From contig JAUYJO010000139.1 in the NCBI GenBank assembly GCA_030700315.1, positions 1 through 45,978 on the forward strand: a stretch of DNA of 45,978 nt, written 5' to 3'. A program made the position numbers and the translations under genes. A model generated the notes under the pieces. The model was not told the origin of the DNA. It was given only the letters and a program-made list of their open reading frames with translations, and did no database searches. Positions within the stretch are counted from its first letter, which is position 1, and each line of letters starts with the position of its first letter. The DNA is from Gallionella sp. (lineage in GTDB: Bacteria > Pseudomonadota > Gammaproteobacteria > Burkholderiales > Gallionellaceae). This document shows, piece by piece, positions 7,602-16,112 of the stretch.

Positions 7602-9242
7602 TCATTTGCCCGTACCAATTGTTTTTCTCGCCGTGCCGCTCAGGCCGGTAATCATTGAGCCTTCCAGAAAACTTGTTGTCTTTTGGCGGTCTTTGTAGAT
7701 AAGCCAACGAATTAGCGGCAGCAACGTGTATGACAATATTGTCCTAGCCCAGCCCTTCATCGGTCGTCTCCGCACCCACAGGCCGAGCAACTGCGCGAGG
7801 CTCGCATCCCAGCCGCCCAATGGATACAAGTCGATGCTCGTAAATCCGCTGGCGGCAAAATGACGGTGTAGAGAGAACGGGGTATAGCGGTATTCATCAT
7901 GAGGCACCTCATGCAACGGCCACAGGAATGGAACGGTAAGGAACAGGAGTCCGTTCGGTTTTAGCACCCGGCAAATTTCTTTTAAAACTGCTTCTGGATC
8001 GGGGCAGTGCTCTAATACCTCGGTGCAAATGGCGCAATCCACCGAATTATCGCCTAATGGAATCTTGCCTTCATGCCAGGTGATGTCAGGCTGATTTTTA
8101 TGGATAGGGCTATTTTCCATATCCAGTCCGATATAACTTGCTACCTTGCCGGGTGGCGACATCAACAGCGGTTTGTATGGTGACTGACCGCACCCGACAT
8201 CCAGCAATATGCCAGAAAATTGCTTGTGGTGATGTTTCAGCGCATCGAGAATGGATGAACGAATCAGGTAGCGATCCAGCTTCGCAGGACGGCATGATGG
8301 CGCCATAAAATCATCTGTAGGCTGCCCCGATTTTGGACGGGTTGCGGGCGCAATTGTGCGATCCTCGGATAGATTAAGCGGGGCGGGCGAATTTTTGACA
8401 AGGTAAGCCTTGAATTTCTCCAGGGTCGATTGATATTCCTCCAGGTAGGGCTGTAGCAACCCGTCATCACCAGAGCGAATCCCGTTTATCGTGCTACGGG
8501 TAAAATGTATAAAAACGATATCCCATTTGTTATCGATCTTGATCCGGCCATCTGAAGACAGTGTCCTGCATGATTCGATCTGGTTCCAGTTCGCCACATT
8601 ACATCCCCGGTGGCGTAGTATTTTTACTCCGTCGAAATATATGGGCAGCAAATTCAAATAAGCTTGGTCAGCAAAGAGGCCGCGTTTCGTATCCTTGATG
8701 CACTGATATTCGCAAACGCTTGCCCACCACTCCATGGCTGGTATGCCTTGCCGGGATGCGGCAACAAAACCGGCATTGTACAACCCGCTAGTTTGCAATA
8801 CCTCGAAATTGGCCGGATCGATCTGTGGTGCGGAAGTCCGCCAGTGTGGCGTTAGCAACACACTGCATCCGCTCAATTCCTTGGACAAAAAATCAGGTCC
8901 AGAGAAGAAAAACAAGTCTCCATCCAAATAAAAAACCTGGTCAAACCCAAGCTGAAGCAGATAAGTTATGTAGACTGGCTTCATTGACCACCGGAAACAA
9001 TCCTCTTGCCGCACGGCATATTTATTTCTTATATTCTTTGCGATACCCTCATTGCACAAATCCTTTGCATAATCGAACCTGATCTTCGGAAAATCGCCAG
9101 ACAGGTATGATAAATCGGCACAATGATCTGTAACCAGTACGTTTAAAGTCGCGTTTACGTGATAGCGAGAGATTGAATGGTACAAAGCGAGTGCATAATG
9201 CAGATAATCGGCAGTTATGATCGTGCAATATGTAATCTTCAT
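7602..9242 (-). CDS. Fused glycosyltransferase (DGD, GT8-like) and SAM methyltransferase
   Basis: One frame carries two enzymes. Residues ~1-270 are a GT-A fold nucleotide-diphospho-sugar transferase: MKITYCTIITADYLHYALA, then FYLDGDLFFF with the metal-binding DGD at 107-109. After a Pro/Ser-rich linker (about 285-325) comes a class I methyltransferase with LLDVGCGQS (DVGCG at 348-352), CTEVLEHCPDP, and VPFLWPLHEVPHDEYRYTP, which is typical of glycan-cluster methyltransferases. The frame is open to a TTG at 9260, but ATG at 9242 fits the domain start, giving ~546 residues. The fusion suggests that a sugar is transferred and methylated on the same intermediate, perhaps as chain capping. That is inference; neither substrate is known. 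Confidence 0.8.
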   Translation of the reverse strand: MKITYCTIITADYLHYALALYHSISRYHVNATLNVLVTDHCADLSYLSGDFPKIRFDYAKDLCNEGIAKNIRNKYAVRQEDCFRWSMKPVYITYLLQLGFDQVFYLDGDLFFFSGPDFLSKELSGCSVLLTPHWRTSAPQIDPANFEVLQTSGLYNAGFVAASRQGIPAMEWWASVCEYQCIKDTKRGLFADQAYLNLLPIYFDGVKILRHRGCNVANWNQIESCRTLSSDGRIKIDNKWDIVFIHFTRSTINGIRSGDDGLLQPYLEEYQSTLEKFKAYLVKNSPAPLNLSEDRTIAPATRPKSGQPTDDFMAPSCRPAKLDRYLIRSSILDALKHHHKQFSGILLDVGCGQSPYKPLLMSPPGKVASYIGLDMENSPIHKNQPDITWHEGKIPLGDNSVDCAICTEVLEHCPDPEAVLKEICRVLKPNGLLFLTVPFLWPLHEVPHDEYRYTPFSLHRHFAASGFTSIDLYPLGGWDASLAQLLGLWVRRRPMKGWARTILSYTLLPLIRWLIYKDRQKTTSFLEGSMITGLSGTARKTIGTGK

Positions 9243-9360
9243 TGGTTTTATTCGTATCAATCATGATCCCGTTGCATACAATTCGGCAAGCACCAGGTTT
9301 GGTTGCCGAGAGACCTGAATGCATCTGAAGTCATGCAGCCATTTCGGCGGTTAAGTTGAT

Positions 9361-10140
9361 TTAGCCAAACTTGATGCCGGCTCGCCCTGCGTGGTCTGTA
9401 TATTGCAGAAAGGGGCATTTTCCGTGAGCAGCGAAATACTCGTCCGTTGCCTCTTTTGTGCCTGCCCAATACCCATAGTCATCAAGAATCAAGACCCCGC
9501 CAATACTCAACCTTGGGTACAAGACTCCCAGTTCTTTCTTTGTGGATTCATACCAATCTGTATCTAGGCGAAGCACGGACACTTTTTGCGGCAGGTTTTC
9601 TTCCTTGGATAATGTCTTTAGAACATCACCTTTTATAAAGCTGACGTTGTCATTCAATAATCCAGCTTTTCGAAAGTTTTGTTTGACATCCTCGATAGAG
9701 GCGAAACACCATTCGTTGTATGTTTCTTTTTGATTTTTTTGGTATTCGCCAATAGCAAGAGTGTTGTCAATGATTTTTCTGTCCTTGTTTGTTGGCTCAG
9801 TCATCCCTTCAAAAGTATCAAAAAGATATACACGTTTTTGGCATTTGTATAGCTTGAAAAGCGCAGCTGCCAGCATAGCATTCCCGCCTCGCCAAACGCC
9901 GCACTCCACAAAATCGCCATCTATATTTTGAGTAATGACATGCTTGCAAGCCATTATCGTCGCCCATAATCGTTCATATGACGCCATTGAAAGTTGGTTT
10001 TCGATCACGTATAAAACTATTTCTTGCTCTTCTTTGCTTAGCTCTGCCGGCATTCGAACTTGGTGTTTTGCCGGAGCTTTCCTCATCCCGAGGCCAACAG
10101 CCCTAAGGATAGACTGAACAGGTTGCTTCAGTAATCTCAT
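9361..10140 (-). CDS. TylF/MycF-family sugar O-methyltransferase
   Basis: The 259-residue protein contains GDFVECGVWRGGNA at 75-88, the SAM-binding signature of the TylF (macrocin O-methyltransferase) family, DTFEGM at ~108-113, and two acidic sites RLDTD (191-195) and LDDYG (219-223) that correspond to the Mg-binding residues. Family members methylate sugar hydroxyls. Length and motif order are complete. The start is ATG at 10140 with purine-rich sequence upstream. In this block it is one of at least six methyltransferase domains, so the final glycan is probably heavily methylated. Confidence 0.85.
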   Translation of the reverse strand: MRLLKQPVQSILRAVGLGMRKAPAKHQVRMPAELSKEEQEIVLYVIENQLSMASYERLWATIMACKHVITQNIDGDFVECGVWRGGNAMLAAALFKLYKCQKRVYLFDTFEGMTEPTNKDRKIIDNTLAIGEYQKNQKETYNEWCFASIEDVKQNFRKAGLLNDNVSFIKGDVLKTLSKEENLPQKVSVLRLDTDWYESTKKELGVLYPRLSIGGVLILDDYGYWAGTKEATDEYFAAHGKCPFLQYTDHAGRAGIKFG

Positions 10141-10237
10141 TTTCTCTCCAGATGTCAGGTAACAAAACCTCTTTAAATTCGGATTTGATATTTTTTGTTC
10201 ACAGCATGGCAGACCCGATTATATTTTTGGGCATGAT

Positions 10238-11272
10238 TTACTTGAATCTGCGATATAACGAACGCAGGGACAATCCCAATACATTCCTGCAACACAGGAG
10301 GCTGAATAATAACGCCTTACGCAAAATGCCAATTTTCCGAGAAAGCTCACCCCGCACCCTCCGCAGCCAACCTTGAAAATTCCAGCCAAACAGCCGTCTC
10401 AACTCTGTAGGCGTTTTTTTGTTTTGTTCACCCAGCTCACAAGCGGCCCACTCCTGATGAGCGTTCGCCTGCCAAGGGTTTACAGCGAACTGCTTATAAG
10501 TTTCAAACATATAACCATTTGATTTTCTATCCGCCGCAATATCCAGCAATTCGGGAACGTTTTTATATAAAGATAAATTTGCGTAGTCTTCTTTACGGAA
10601 CTCTACACGTGGTCCTGATACTGAAACCTTGCAACCGAAATAGTTCGCATAAGCTACTTGTGAGCCAAACTCGTTTGTTGTTACATATTCAAACTGAGAA
10701 AACAAATCAGCCATTCTTTGCAAACTGTTTGCGTCTTTCACCTCGGCACCGCTCACCACTTCGAAACCGGCTTTGGTAAATGCACTCCAATTATCTTTAG
10801 CCAAGCATGCGCTGTGAATGCAAACAACAATTTTTGAAAAATGATGGGAAATGAACCTGATGTATTCGACGTAAGCATCGTCATTCCATTGTTCGGTGGT
10901 GCCCGGAAGCGAATGCACAGGCATGACGAGCAAACTGCCCGCCATTCTGTTCAATTGGTTAGAGGGCAAATAAACAACAGGCAAGCCTATTGCTACTACA
11001 TGCTTATATCCGCACGACCTAAGGTATGACGCCTGATCTTCCCGCGCTACGAAGAATTTCACTTTTCCCCTGCGCCCGAATGACTTGCCATCGTAACCAA
11101 CAACAGACTCGGGATGTATATTTCTTTCCTTAACTATCCATCCGTGCTGCCATTCGCCTTCGGCTTTCCAGGGTGGAGCCGATAACCCACAATACTTCGC
11201 AGCAACCATCTGTGCGCCATACAGGCCACCTCTGGCATCATAGTTTCGCGATGGTAAATTCAGGCCGTTCAT
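10238..11272 (-). CDS. Uncharacterised glycan-cluster protein, possibly GT-B-like
   Basis: I do not recognise this 344-residue protein. The N-terminal half ends in VVAIGLPVVYLPS and VMPVHSLPGTTEQW. The second half has VVCIHSACL, YVTTNEFGSQVAYANYFG and CKVSVSGPRVEF, a layout like the donor-binding side of GT-B glycosyltransferases or CDP-glycerol-type polymerases, but without a diagnostic catalytic motif. A basic C-terminus with a hydrophobic stretch (ALLFSLLCC) may attach it to the membrane. Its ATG overlaps the upstream methyltransferase stop by one base (TAATG), so the two are very likely coupled and act on the same glycan. A role in sugar transfer is inference from context. Confidence 0.6.
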   Translation of the reverse strand: MNGLNLPSRNYDARGGLYGAQMVAAKYCGLSAPPWKAEGEWQHGWIVKERNIHPESVVGYDGKSFGRRGKVKFFVAREDQASYLRSCGYKHVVAIGLPVVYLPSNQLNRMAGSLLVMPVHSLPGTTEQWNDDAYVEYIRFISHHFSKIVVCIHSACLAKDNWSAFTKAGFEVVSGAEVKDANSLQRMADLFSQFEYVTTNEFGSQVAYANYFGCKVSVSGPRVEFRKEDYANLSLYKNVPELLDIAADRKSNGYMFETYKQFAVNPWQANAHQEWAACELGEQNKKTPTELRRLFGWNFQGWLRRVRGELSRKIGILRKALLFSLLCCRNVLGLSLRSLYRRFK

Positions 11273-12207
11273 TATCGCCCGATTATTTTTGAAGCGACAA
11301 TTCCATGCTCCGACCTCAACATCGGAATTCCACGCAGCGCAGGGTAAACCAGGCCAGATTGCGCCGACGCGAACACATCACCCAGATCATTGAGTGGCAT
11401 GTGTGTCAGAGGACAACGCCATGTTGGCTTCCCCGTACTCGTGCTGGGTTCTTTCTCGATTAAAACCAATCCGCTTGGATTGAGCGCATTGGCGGTGTAA
11501 GCAAGCAGACGATAATCGGAAACCTTCGCCCCCAAGCGTTCGGCTGTTTCCTTGAGCCCCCGCACGTAGCCATGAGCGCGCATCCGGGCTTGCGCTTCCA
11601 TATCTGCTAATTCATATATTGGCTCAAACAGGATCACTGCACGGCGGGCGACTCGCATCAACTCGCGGATCGCATCTTCTTCCTGCCCTCCATTCGGTTC
11701 AAGGGAGTGTGAGGTGTAAACAACGTCGATACTTGCATCCTCCAGCGGGATATTGAAAAGATCGGCCACGAAGAGTCTTGCAGAGGCATTGTGTTCCGAC
11801 AGCCACCCCAGCCCTTCGGCGCAACGCGACCAACTGATATCGAAACCGAACGCATGTCTGGGCGTATTATTCAGTCGCTTCAGCACTCCTGCCAATGTGG
11901 TAGCCTCGCCGCAGCCCACTTCAAGAACCGAGCTCTGTTCAGTGATATACGTGTTCAGAATTTCTGACAACTGGCCACACCAGCGCACCCGCCCCTCTGG
12001 ATTGGCGCGCGCAGCGGCAATATACCTCCCGGCCTGCAGATCATATGCGATCAGTGTAGCGACAGATGAGTTGCGCAACGCGCCAGTTGTTTGTCTGGCA
12101 TACGCCATGGCGTTCTCTTTACGTGCATAAGCAGTGCGCATACCGAGAATCAGGCACCCAAGCTCAGTGACATCAGAATTCAAAGGATCATCTGGATCAG
12201 TTTTCAT
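11272..12207 (-). CDS. SAM methyltransferase with Trm112-like tail
   Basis: A 311-residue class I methyltransferase with SVLEVGCGEAT (motif I, LEVGCG at 95-100), FGFDIS, and VVYTSHSLEPNGGQE in place of the usual D-x-LEH loop. The last ~45 residues (TWRCPLTHMPLNDLGDVFAS, then LVYPALRGIPML) resemble the small Trm112/UPF0434 fold that usually precedes or accompanies methyltransferases, here with only one of the usual cysteines. It overlaps the next gene by one base and follows the GH57-like gene by 53 bases. Acceptor unknown; a glycan or lipid-linked intermediate is likely from context. Confidence 0.75.
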   Translation of the reverse strand: MKTDPDDPLNSDVTELGCLILGMRTAYARKENAMAYARQTTGALRNSSVATLIAYDLQAGRYIAAARANPEGRVRWCGQLSEILNTYITEQSSVLEVGCGEATTLAGVLKRLNNTPRHAFGFDISWSRCAEGLGWLSEHNASARLFVADLFNIPLEDASIDVVYTSHSLEPNGGQEEDAIRELMRVARRAVILFEPIYELADMEAQARMRAHGYVRGLKETAERLGAKVSDYRLLAYTANALNPSGLVLIEKEPSTSTGKPTWRCPLTHMPLNDLGDVFASAQSGLVYPALRGIPMLRSEHGIVASKIIGR

Positions 12208-12260
12208 AAGCCATTTCTCTCGCCATCGTTACCTCGGCAAATTTCAAACGGAACCGGCAT

Positions 12261-14234
12261 TTATTCCGAACTCAACTCTACAGAAAACGGCATCAGCCTG
12301 CCACCCGCGCGCGCCGTGTCATCCAATTCGCACAAGGAGAAAGAAAGCCGGGTTAAATGGCGATCTCCCGCCCGTTGATGTTTCAGCATGGGAATAGCCG
12401 CGCAATCGGCGGGGTTCCAGGAAAAAACCAGCTTTCTATTTGCAGCATCTTCAATCATCATGCGCCCATTTGTTGCGCCAAAAGCGGCTGTGCTTGAAAC
12501 TAGGGTCGATGCGGCGTGTCCATGGTTTACCTCATGATCGAGCGGGAACAATTCTGTTTCCTTGCCGCCATTTACACATCGCACTGCCAGCGGCAGCGAA
12601 AAAGCTTCGGGGAGAAGCGTGATAATTCCAACGCGCACAGTTCCCAATGGGCGATCAAACTGCTGGAAATCGTAGGTCAGCTTTACCCGTTCGGTTGCAA
12701 TATCAATAGTAATGGTCTTTTCCAGAGCGCCATGAGCCAATGGGATCATGGCGCTGATCAAGAGCCCGGTGCCTTGCTGCTGGATTTTTGGGGTTACCCA
12801 TTCAAGATCAGTCACGCGGCTACGCTCACCCGGCACTTCAACGAGTATGCCGCCGCAATAGAAATCCGCGCCGAGCTCGATGGTGCTGAAATAGCCTTGC
12901 GGCAATGTGCCAACAACAGGCTCAAAGCGATGCGATTTGAATGCCAGCGCCACAATTGCCAAACCCCGTCGTATATTCAGGACAAGATGAACATTGGGCG
13001 TTTTGACCGTCCAGAAAATTCCTTCCTCATCCTGAATAATCTGAACGCCCTCCGGCAGGCTGTTTTCGCACAGCGGGGGATTAGACGCCACCCTTTTGAC
13101 GCTGCCAGGCTTCAATACTTCCATGCCGAGGCGGTGGATTGCCTGGGCGATACGGTTTATTGTTTCATCCCATCGATCGGCGGTGATGTGGGTGCGCAGA
13201 TCGCTTGCCCACAGTTCGCAGAGCTCCCGCCAGTCATTGTCCGGCGCATCACCCCTCGGCGATAACGTTTGGTGCATTCGGTGGCAAAGGGTGTTCAGCC
13301 ACAAATCGTCCCTGCCCGTCACTGCCCAGCGGTTGATGTTGTACTTTGCCTGTTTTTTAACGGGAACCGGCTGGCTCACGGAAGTTAGATGCCGGATATT
13401 GGGGCTGGGCGAGGCCGCCTGAATTTCAAGCGCCTCACTAGGACTCAGCCAGTTAAGCCCAAGGTCTTCCTGTAACAGGGTGCAGACCCGATTAAATCGT
13501 TCCCACTCGCCTTCCGGGTGCAAGCGCGATTCAGTGGTAAATCTGCCTGGCCGGTAGTCGAATATTTCCGCGTCGTTGCAGTAGATAGGCAGCGCAGCAT
13601 GATCCCGGCCTGCACGCTGCTTCACGTATGCCATATATTCGGTGACAGGAATATCGCCATGCACGACCCGCTGCAAGCGCTGAAACAAAATCGAATCTGA
13701 CCACAACACGGGCAATGCCCGGTCGCCGCATCCCAGAGCATGTGTCGGAGTTGCCGCGAGCGGGGCATGACCCAGCCCAAGAGCCAGGCGCACGTTGTCC
13801 CGATCCATGACTATGCCTTCGTAACCGGCCTCCGCATACACATCCAACATGCCGGTCGAGAAAGCCATCTCGTTCACCAGCACAAGCCGGGGTGTCACCC
13901 CCAGCATCTGCCGGTAAGCATCCATCCCCAGCCACTGGTTCCAGCGATTCACCTCGTAAGGAACCAGTGGCCCGATAATCTGCGACCATCCGCTACCGAT
14001 CAGCTCACACTGGCGGCGTTCAAGCATCCGGCGAAAGCGTTCCAACCACGCTTGATCCAGCGAGGCAATCTGTTGCAGCGTCCAGCCGGTCAGCTCAATC
14101 CCGATGGGAATGCCAGTGCGCTCGGCCAAATCCAGCAGCGGCCAATAGCACTTGCTGATTACCTCGGGCCGCGCCTCCGCCTTGATCGAAGAAAACGCCA
14201 GATTAAGGTGAAAGATCAAATAACCCTGTGTCAT
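12261..14234 (-). CDS. Glycoside hydrolase family 57-like protein
   Basis: At 657 residues this has the N-terminal barrel of GH57-type alpha-glucan enzymes: YLIFHLNLAFSSI with the early His, GIPIGIELTGWTLQQI, ELIGSGWSQIIGPLVP and LVLVNEMAFSTGMLDVYAEA, where a family nucleophile Glu is expected (LVNEMAFS). The C-terminal third is beta-rich (VHLVLNIRRGLAIVALAFKS) as in GH57 accessory domains. GH57 enzymes are normally amylases, branching enzymes or 4-alpha-glucanotransferases; inside a nonulosonate/glycan block it more likely trims or rearranges the cluster's own glycan. It begins 3 bases after the PseG-like gene stops, so it belongs to the same transcript. No signal peptide is seen. Confidence 0.75.
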   Translation of the reverse strand: MTQGYLIFHLNLAFSSIKAEARPEVISKCYWPLLDLAERTGIPIGIELTGWTLQQIASLDQAWLERFRRMLERRQCELIGSGWSQIIGPLVPYEVNRWNQWLGMDAYRQMLGVTPRLVLVNEMAFSTGMLDVYAEAGYEGIVMDRDNVRLALGLGHAPLAATPTHALGCGDRALPVLWSDSILFQRLQRVVHGDIPVTEYMAYVKQRAGRDHAALPIYCNDAEIFDYRPGRFTTESRLHPEGEWERFNRVCTLLQEDLGLNWLSPSEALEIQAASPSPNIRHLTSVSQPVPVKKQAKYNINRWAVTGRDDLWLNTLCHRMHQTLSPRGDAPDNDWRELCELWASDLRTHITADRWDETINRIAQAIHRLGMEVLKPGSVKRVASNPPLCENSLPEGVQIIQDEEGIFWTVKTPNVHLVLNIRRGLAIVALAFKSHRFEPVVGTLPQGYFSTIELGADFYCGGILVEVPGERSRVTDLEWVTPKIQQQGTGLLISAMIPLAHGALEKTITIDIATERVKLTYDFQQFDRPLGTVRVGIITLLPEAFSLPLAVRCVNGGKETELFPLDHEVNHGHAASTLVSSTAAFGATNGRMMIEDAANRKLVFSWNPADCAAIPMLKHQRAGDRHLTRLSFSLCELDDTARAGGRLMPFSVELSSE

Positions 14235-14237
14235 AGC

Positions 14238-15224
14238 TCAAGTCACCAACTCCGCTACCGCCCGCGCAAATTTATGCCCGCCGGAAACAGACAGTTTCTG
14301 TCTCGCATACCGCGAGAGCGAAGCCGCCAAATTATCATCCGCCATCAATTCTTTCAGTTTAATCACCGCATCCACCTCATCCCTCGCCACCCGTGCAACA
14401 CCCTCTGCCGCAATTGCGTTCAGTTCTGCGTCATCCTTGCCGCCGTATGGGGAAAATACGACCGTAGGCACGCCATAATAAAGCAACTCAAAAAAACTCA
14501 CGCCGTAAACTGTCATGGCATAGTTTGCGTTCGCCATCAGGTCATCCAGGCCAGAGGGCGATTGATGATTCAACATCGAAATCCGTGGAGAAGGTGGCGA
14601 AACCGGTTGCTGCGCGTAAGGGCCGGTAACCCAGTGCAGTTCGGTATCGGCAGACAGCGCCGCATCGAGTAACGTCGGCAGGGTCTTGCCTAGGCCTGTC
14701 GCATCGCCTCCTCCGGACAAGGCAAGAACTTGCCTGCCGGGCTTCCAGTTGACGGCAGGGTGTTTCACCTTGAGCAAAAAACAGTCCCATCCAAACAGGA
14801 TCGTGGCGGCACCGGCCAGGTTCGCCGGGGACGAGAAATGAAACGATGGAATAAAAATTAGATCGAGATGACTGCGGTGGCTGACAAGACCATCCACACC
14901 GATGATTTTGCATCCGTCCTGCCGCAGCGTCTTCAAGAGAGCGTCCATGCCAGCAGACACCAGGCGCGGATGCAAATCAAGAATCACAACCTGCGTGTCA
15001 ACATGCCGGGCCTGTTGGCGAATTGCGCTATCCAGGCTTTCCTCAAGCCCCAGAAATCGATGCTCAAACCCCGCCAAGTCGGCGCGTTGCACGGGATCGC
15101 CCTGGATCAGCAGGTACACATTGACGCCAAGCTCCTGCTGTAAAGCGCGAGCCGCCACAAGGGAGCGGGTCAAGTGCCCCAGCCCCAGCCCCGCACCCGC
15201 ATGACAGACAATCAAGGCATTCAT
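14238..15224 (-). CDS. PseG-like UDP-sugar hydrolase/glycosyltransferase homologue
   Basis: The 328-residue GT-B-like protein resembles PseG, which removes UDP from UDP-2,4-diacetamido-trideoxy-altrose in pseudaminic acid synthesis. GLGHLTRSL near the start places a His at residue 17, where PseG has its catalytic His in a GHxxR context. QVLALSGGGDATGLG marks the start of the C-terminal domain, and YGVSFFELLYYGVPTVVFSP is the nucleotide-binding helix region. It lies directly downstream of the NeuB/PseI-like gene (16-base gap) and before the GH57-like gene. Sequence is divergent from classical PseG, so a related hydrolase or transferase is possible. Confidence 0.75.
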   Translation of the reverse strand: MNALIVCHAGAGLGLGHLTRSLVAARALQQELGVNVYLLIQGDPVQRADLAGFEHRFLGLEESLDSAIRQQARHVDTQVVILDLHPRLVSAGMDALLKTLRQDGCKIIGVDGLVSHRSHLDLIFIPSFHFSSPANLAGAATILFGWDCFLLKVKHPAVNWKPGRQVLALSGGGDATGLGKTLPTLLDAALSADTELHWVTGPYAQQPVSPPSPRISMLNHQSPSGLDDLMANANYAMTVYGVSFFELLYYGVPTVVFSPYGGKDDAELNAIAAEGVARVARDEVDAVIKLKELMADDNLAASLSRYARQKLSVSGGHKFARAVAELVT

Positions 15225-15240
15225 GCCAGACTAACCGATC

Positions 15241-16110
15241 TCAATTCGATCCCTTCCACTGTGCGCGAATCTCTTTCATCGGGCGCAATCCATCGGACGG
15301 GTCTGCGCGCCACATGCGGTCAGGCAATTCGGAGGGTACGGGTTCCTTGATGCCATTGCCATCGGCCGCAACCCCTCTTTCCACATCGCGAATCACGGCG
15401 CCGATCTGATCCGGCAGCCAGCAATGCCCCGCCGCAAATTCTTCTCCCTTGCCATCCAGATCAAGATGAAATTCAATTACCCTGGCACCCCAGCGATGAA
15501 TCGCCCGATGGATAACACCGGGCTCCACCGTATGATCAGACCACCCTGCCTCGCAGCCGGTTGCCTGCCGTATGGTTTCAATCGCGGCAAGGTTGGCCTC
15601 AGCATAGGGCGTGGGGTAGGCCGAGGTGCAATGCAGCAGGACAGGCGCATTGCAACCGTTCCGCCGAAGCGCTGCAACCGCATGCCGGATCTCGTCAATC
15701 GTGGCCATTCCGGTAGAAAGAATGACCGGTTTCCCGGTGCGGGCGCAAGCGGCCAGCAGGTCATCCCAGAGCAATTCGTAAGAAGCAATTTTGTAAAAAT
15801 CCACATAAGGCTCCAGCTCAGAAACTGCTTCCATATAAAACGGGGTGCAGGAAAATTCGATCCCCACCTCCCGGCAGCGTTGTGCAAGTTTCGGAACGAA
15901 TTCCAGCGGCAACTCCCATTCCTTGCGCTTGCGGTGCTTCTCGGAGCGCTCCAGGATTTCGGGGGAGAACAATTGCTCCATCTTGAAGAGCTGGAACTTC
16001 AAGGCAGAGCATCCGGTGCGAGCCGCTGCCTCGATGAATTCAAAAGACCGTGACAAATCACGCTGATGATTACTCGAAACTTCGGCAATGAACTGGCAAG
16101 GTTTTGTCAT
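15241..16110 (-). CDS. NeuB/PseI-like nonulosonate synthase, barrel only
   Basis: This 289-residue protein has the condensing barrel of sialic/pseudaminic acid synthases: FIAEVSSNHQRD with the Glu and His of the active site, ALKFQLF, YKIASYEL, VILSTGMATIDEI, LHCTSAYPTPYAEANL and GWSDHTVEPG. These are the residues that bind phosphoenolpyruvate, metal and the hexosamine. It ends soon after the barrel and lacks the C-terminal SAF (antifreeze-like) domain that brings the family to ~340-350 residues and contributes an active-site Arg in the dimer. It is coupled to the Gfo/Idh gene (2-base gap). It should produce a nonulosonic acid from a 6-carbon amino sugar, if active. Confidence 0.85.
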   Translation of the reverse strand: MTKPCQFIAEVSSNHQRDLSRSFEFIEAAARTGCSALKFQLFKMEQLFSPEILERSEKHRKRKEWELPLEFVPKLAQRCREVGIEFSCTPFYMEAVSELEPYVDFYKIASYELLWDDLLAACARTGKPVILSTGMATIDEIRHAVAALRRNGCNAPVLLHCTSAYPTPYAEANLAAIETIRQATGCEAGWSDHTVEPGVIHRAIHRWGARVIEFHLDLDGKGEEFAAGHCWLPDQIGAVIRDVERGVAADGNGIKEPVPSELPDRMWRADPSDGLRPMKEIRAQWKGSN

Positions 16111-16112
16111 TT

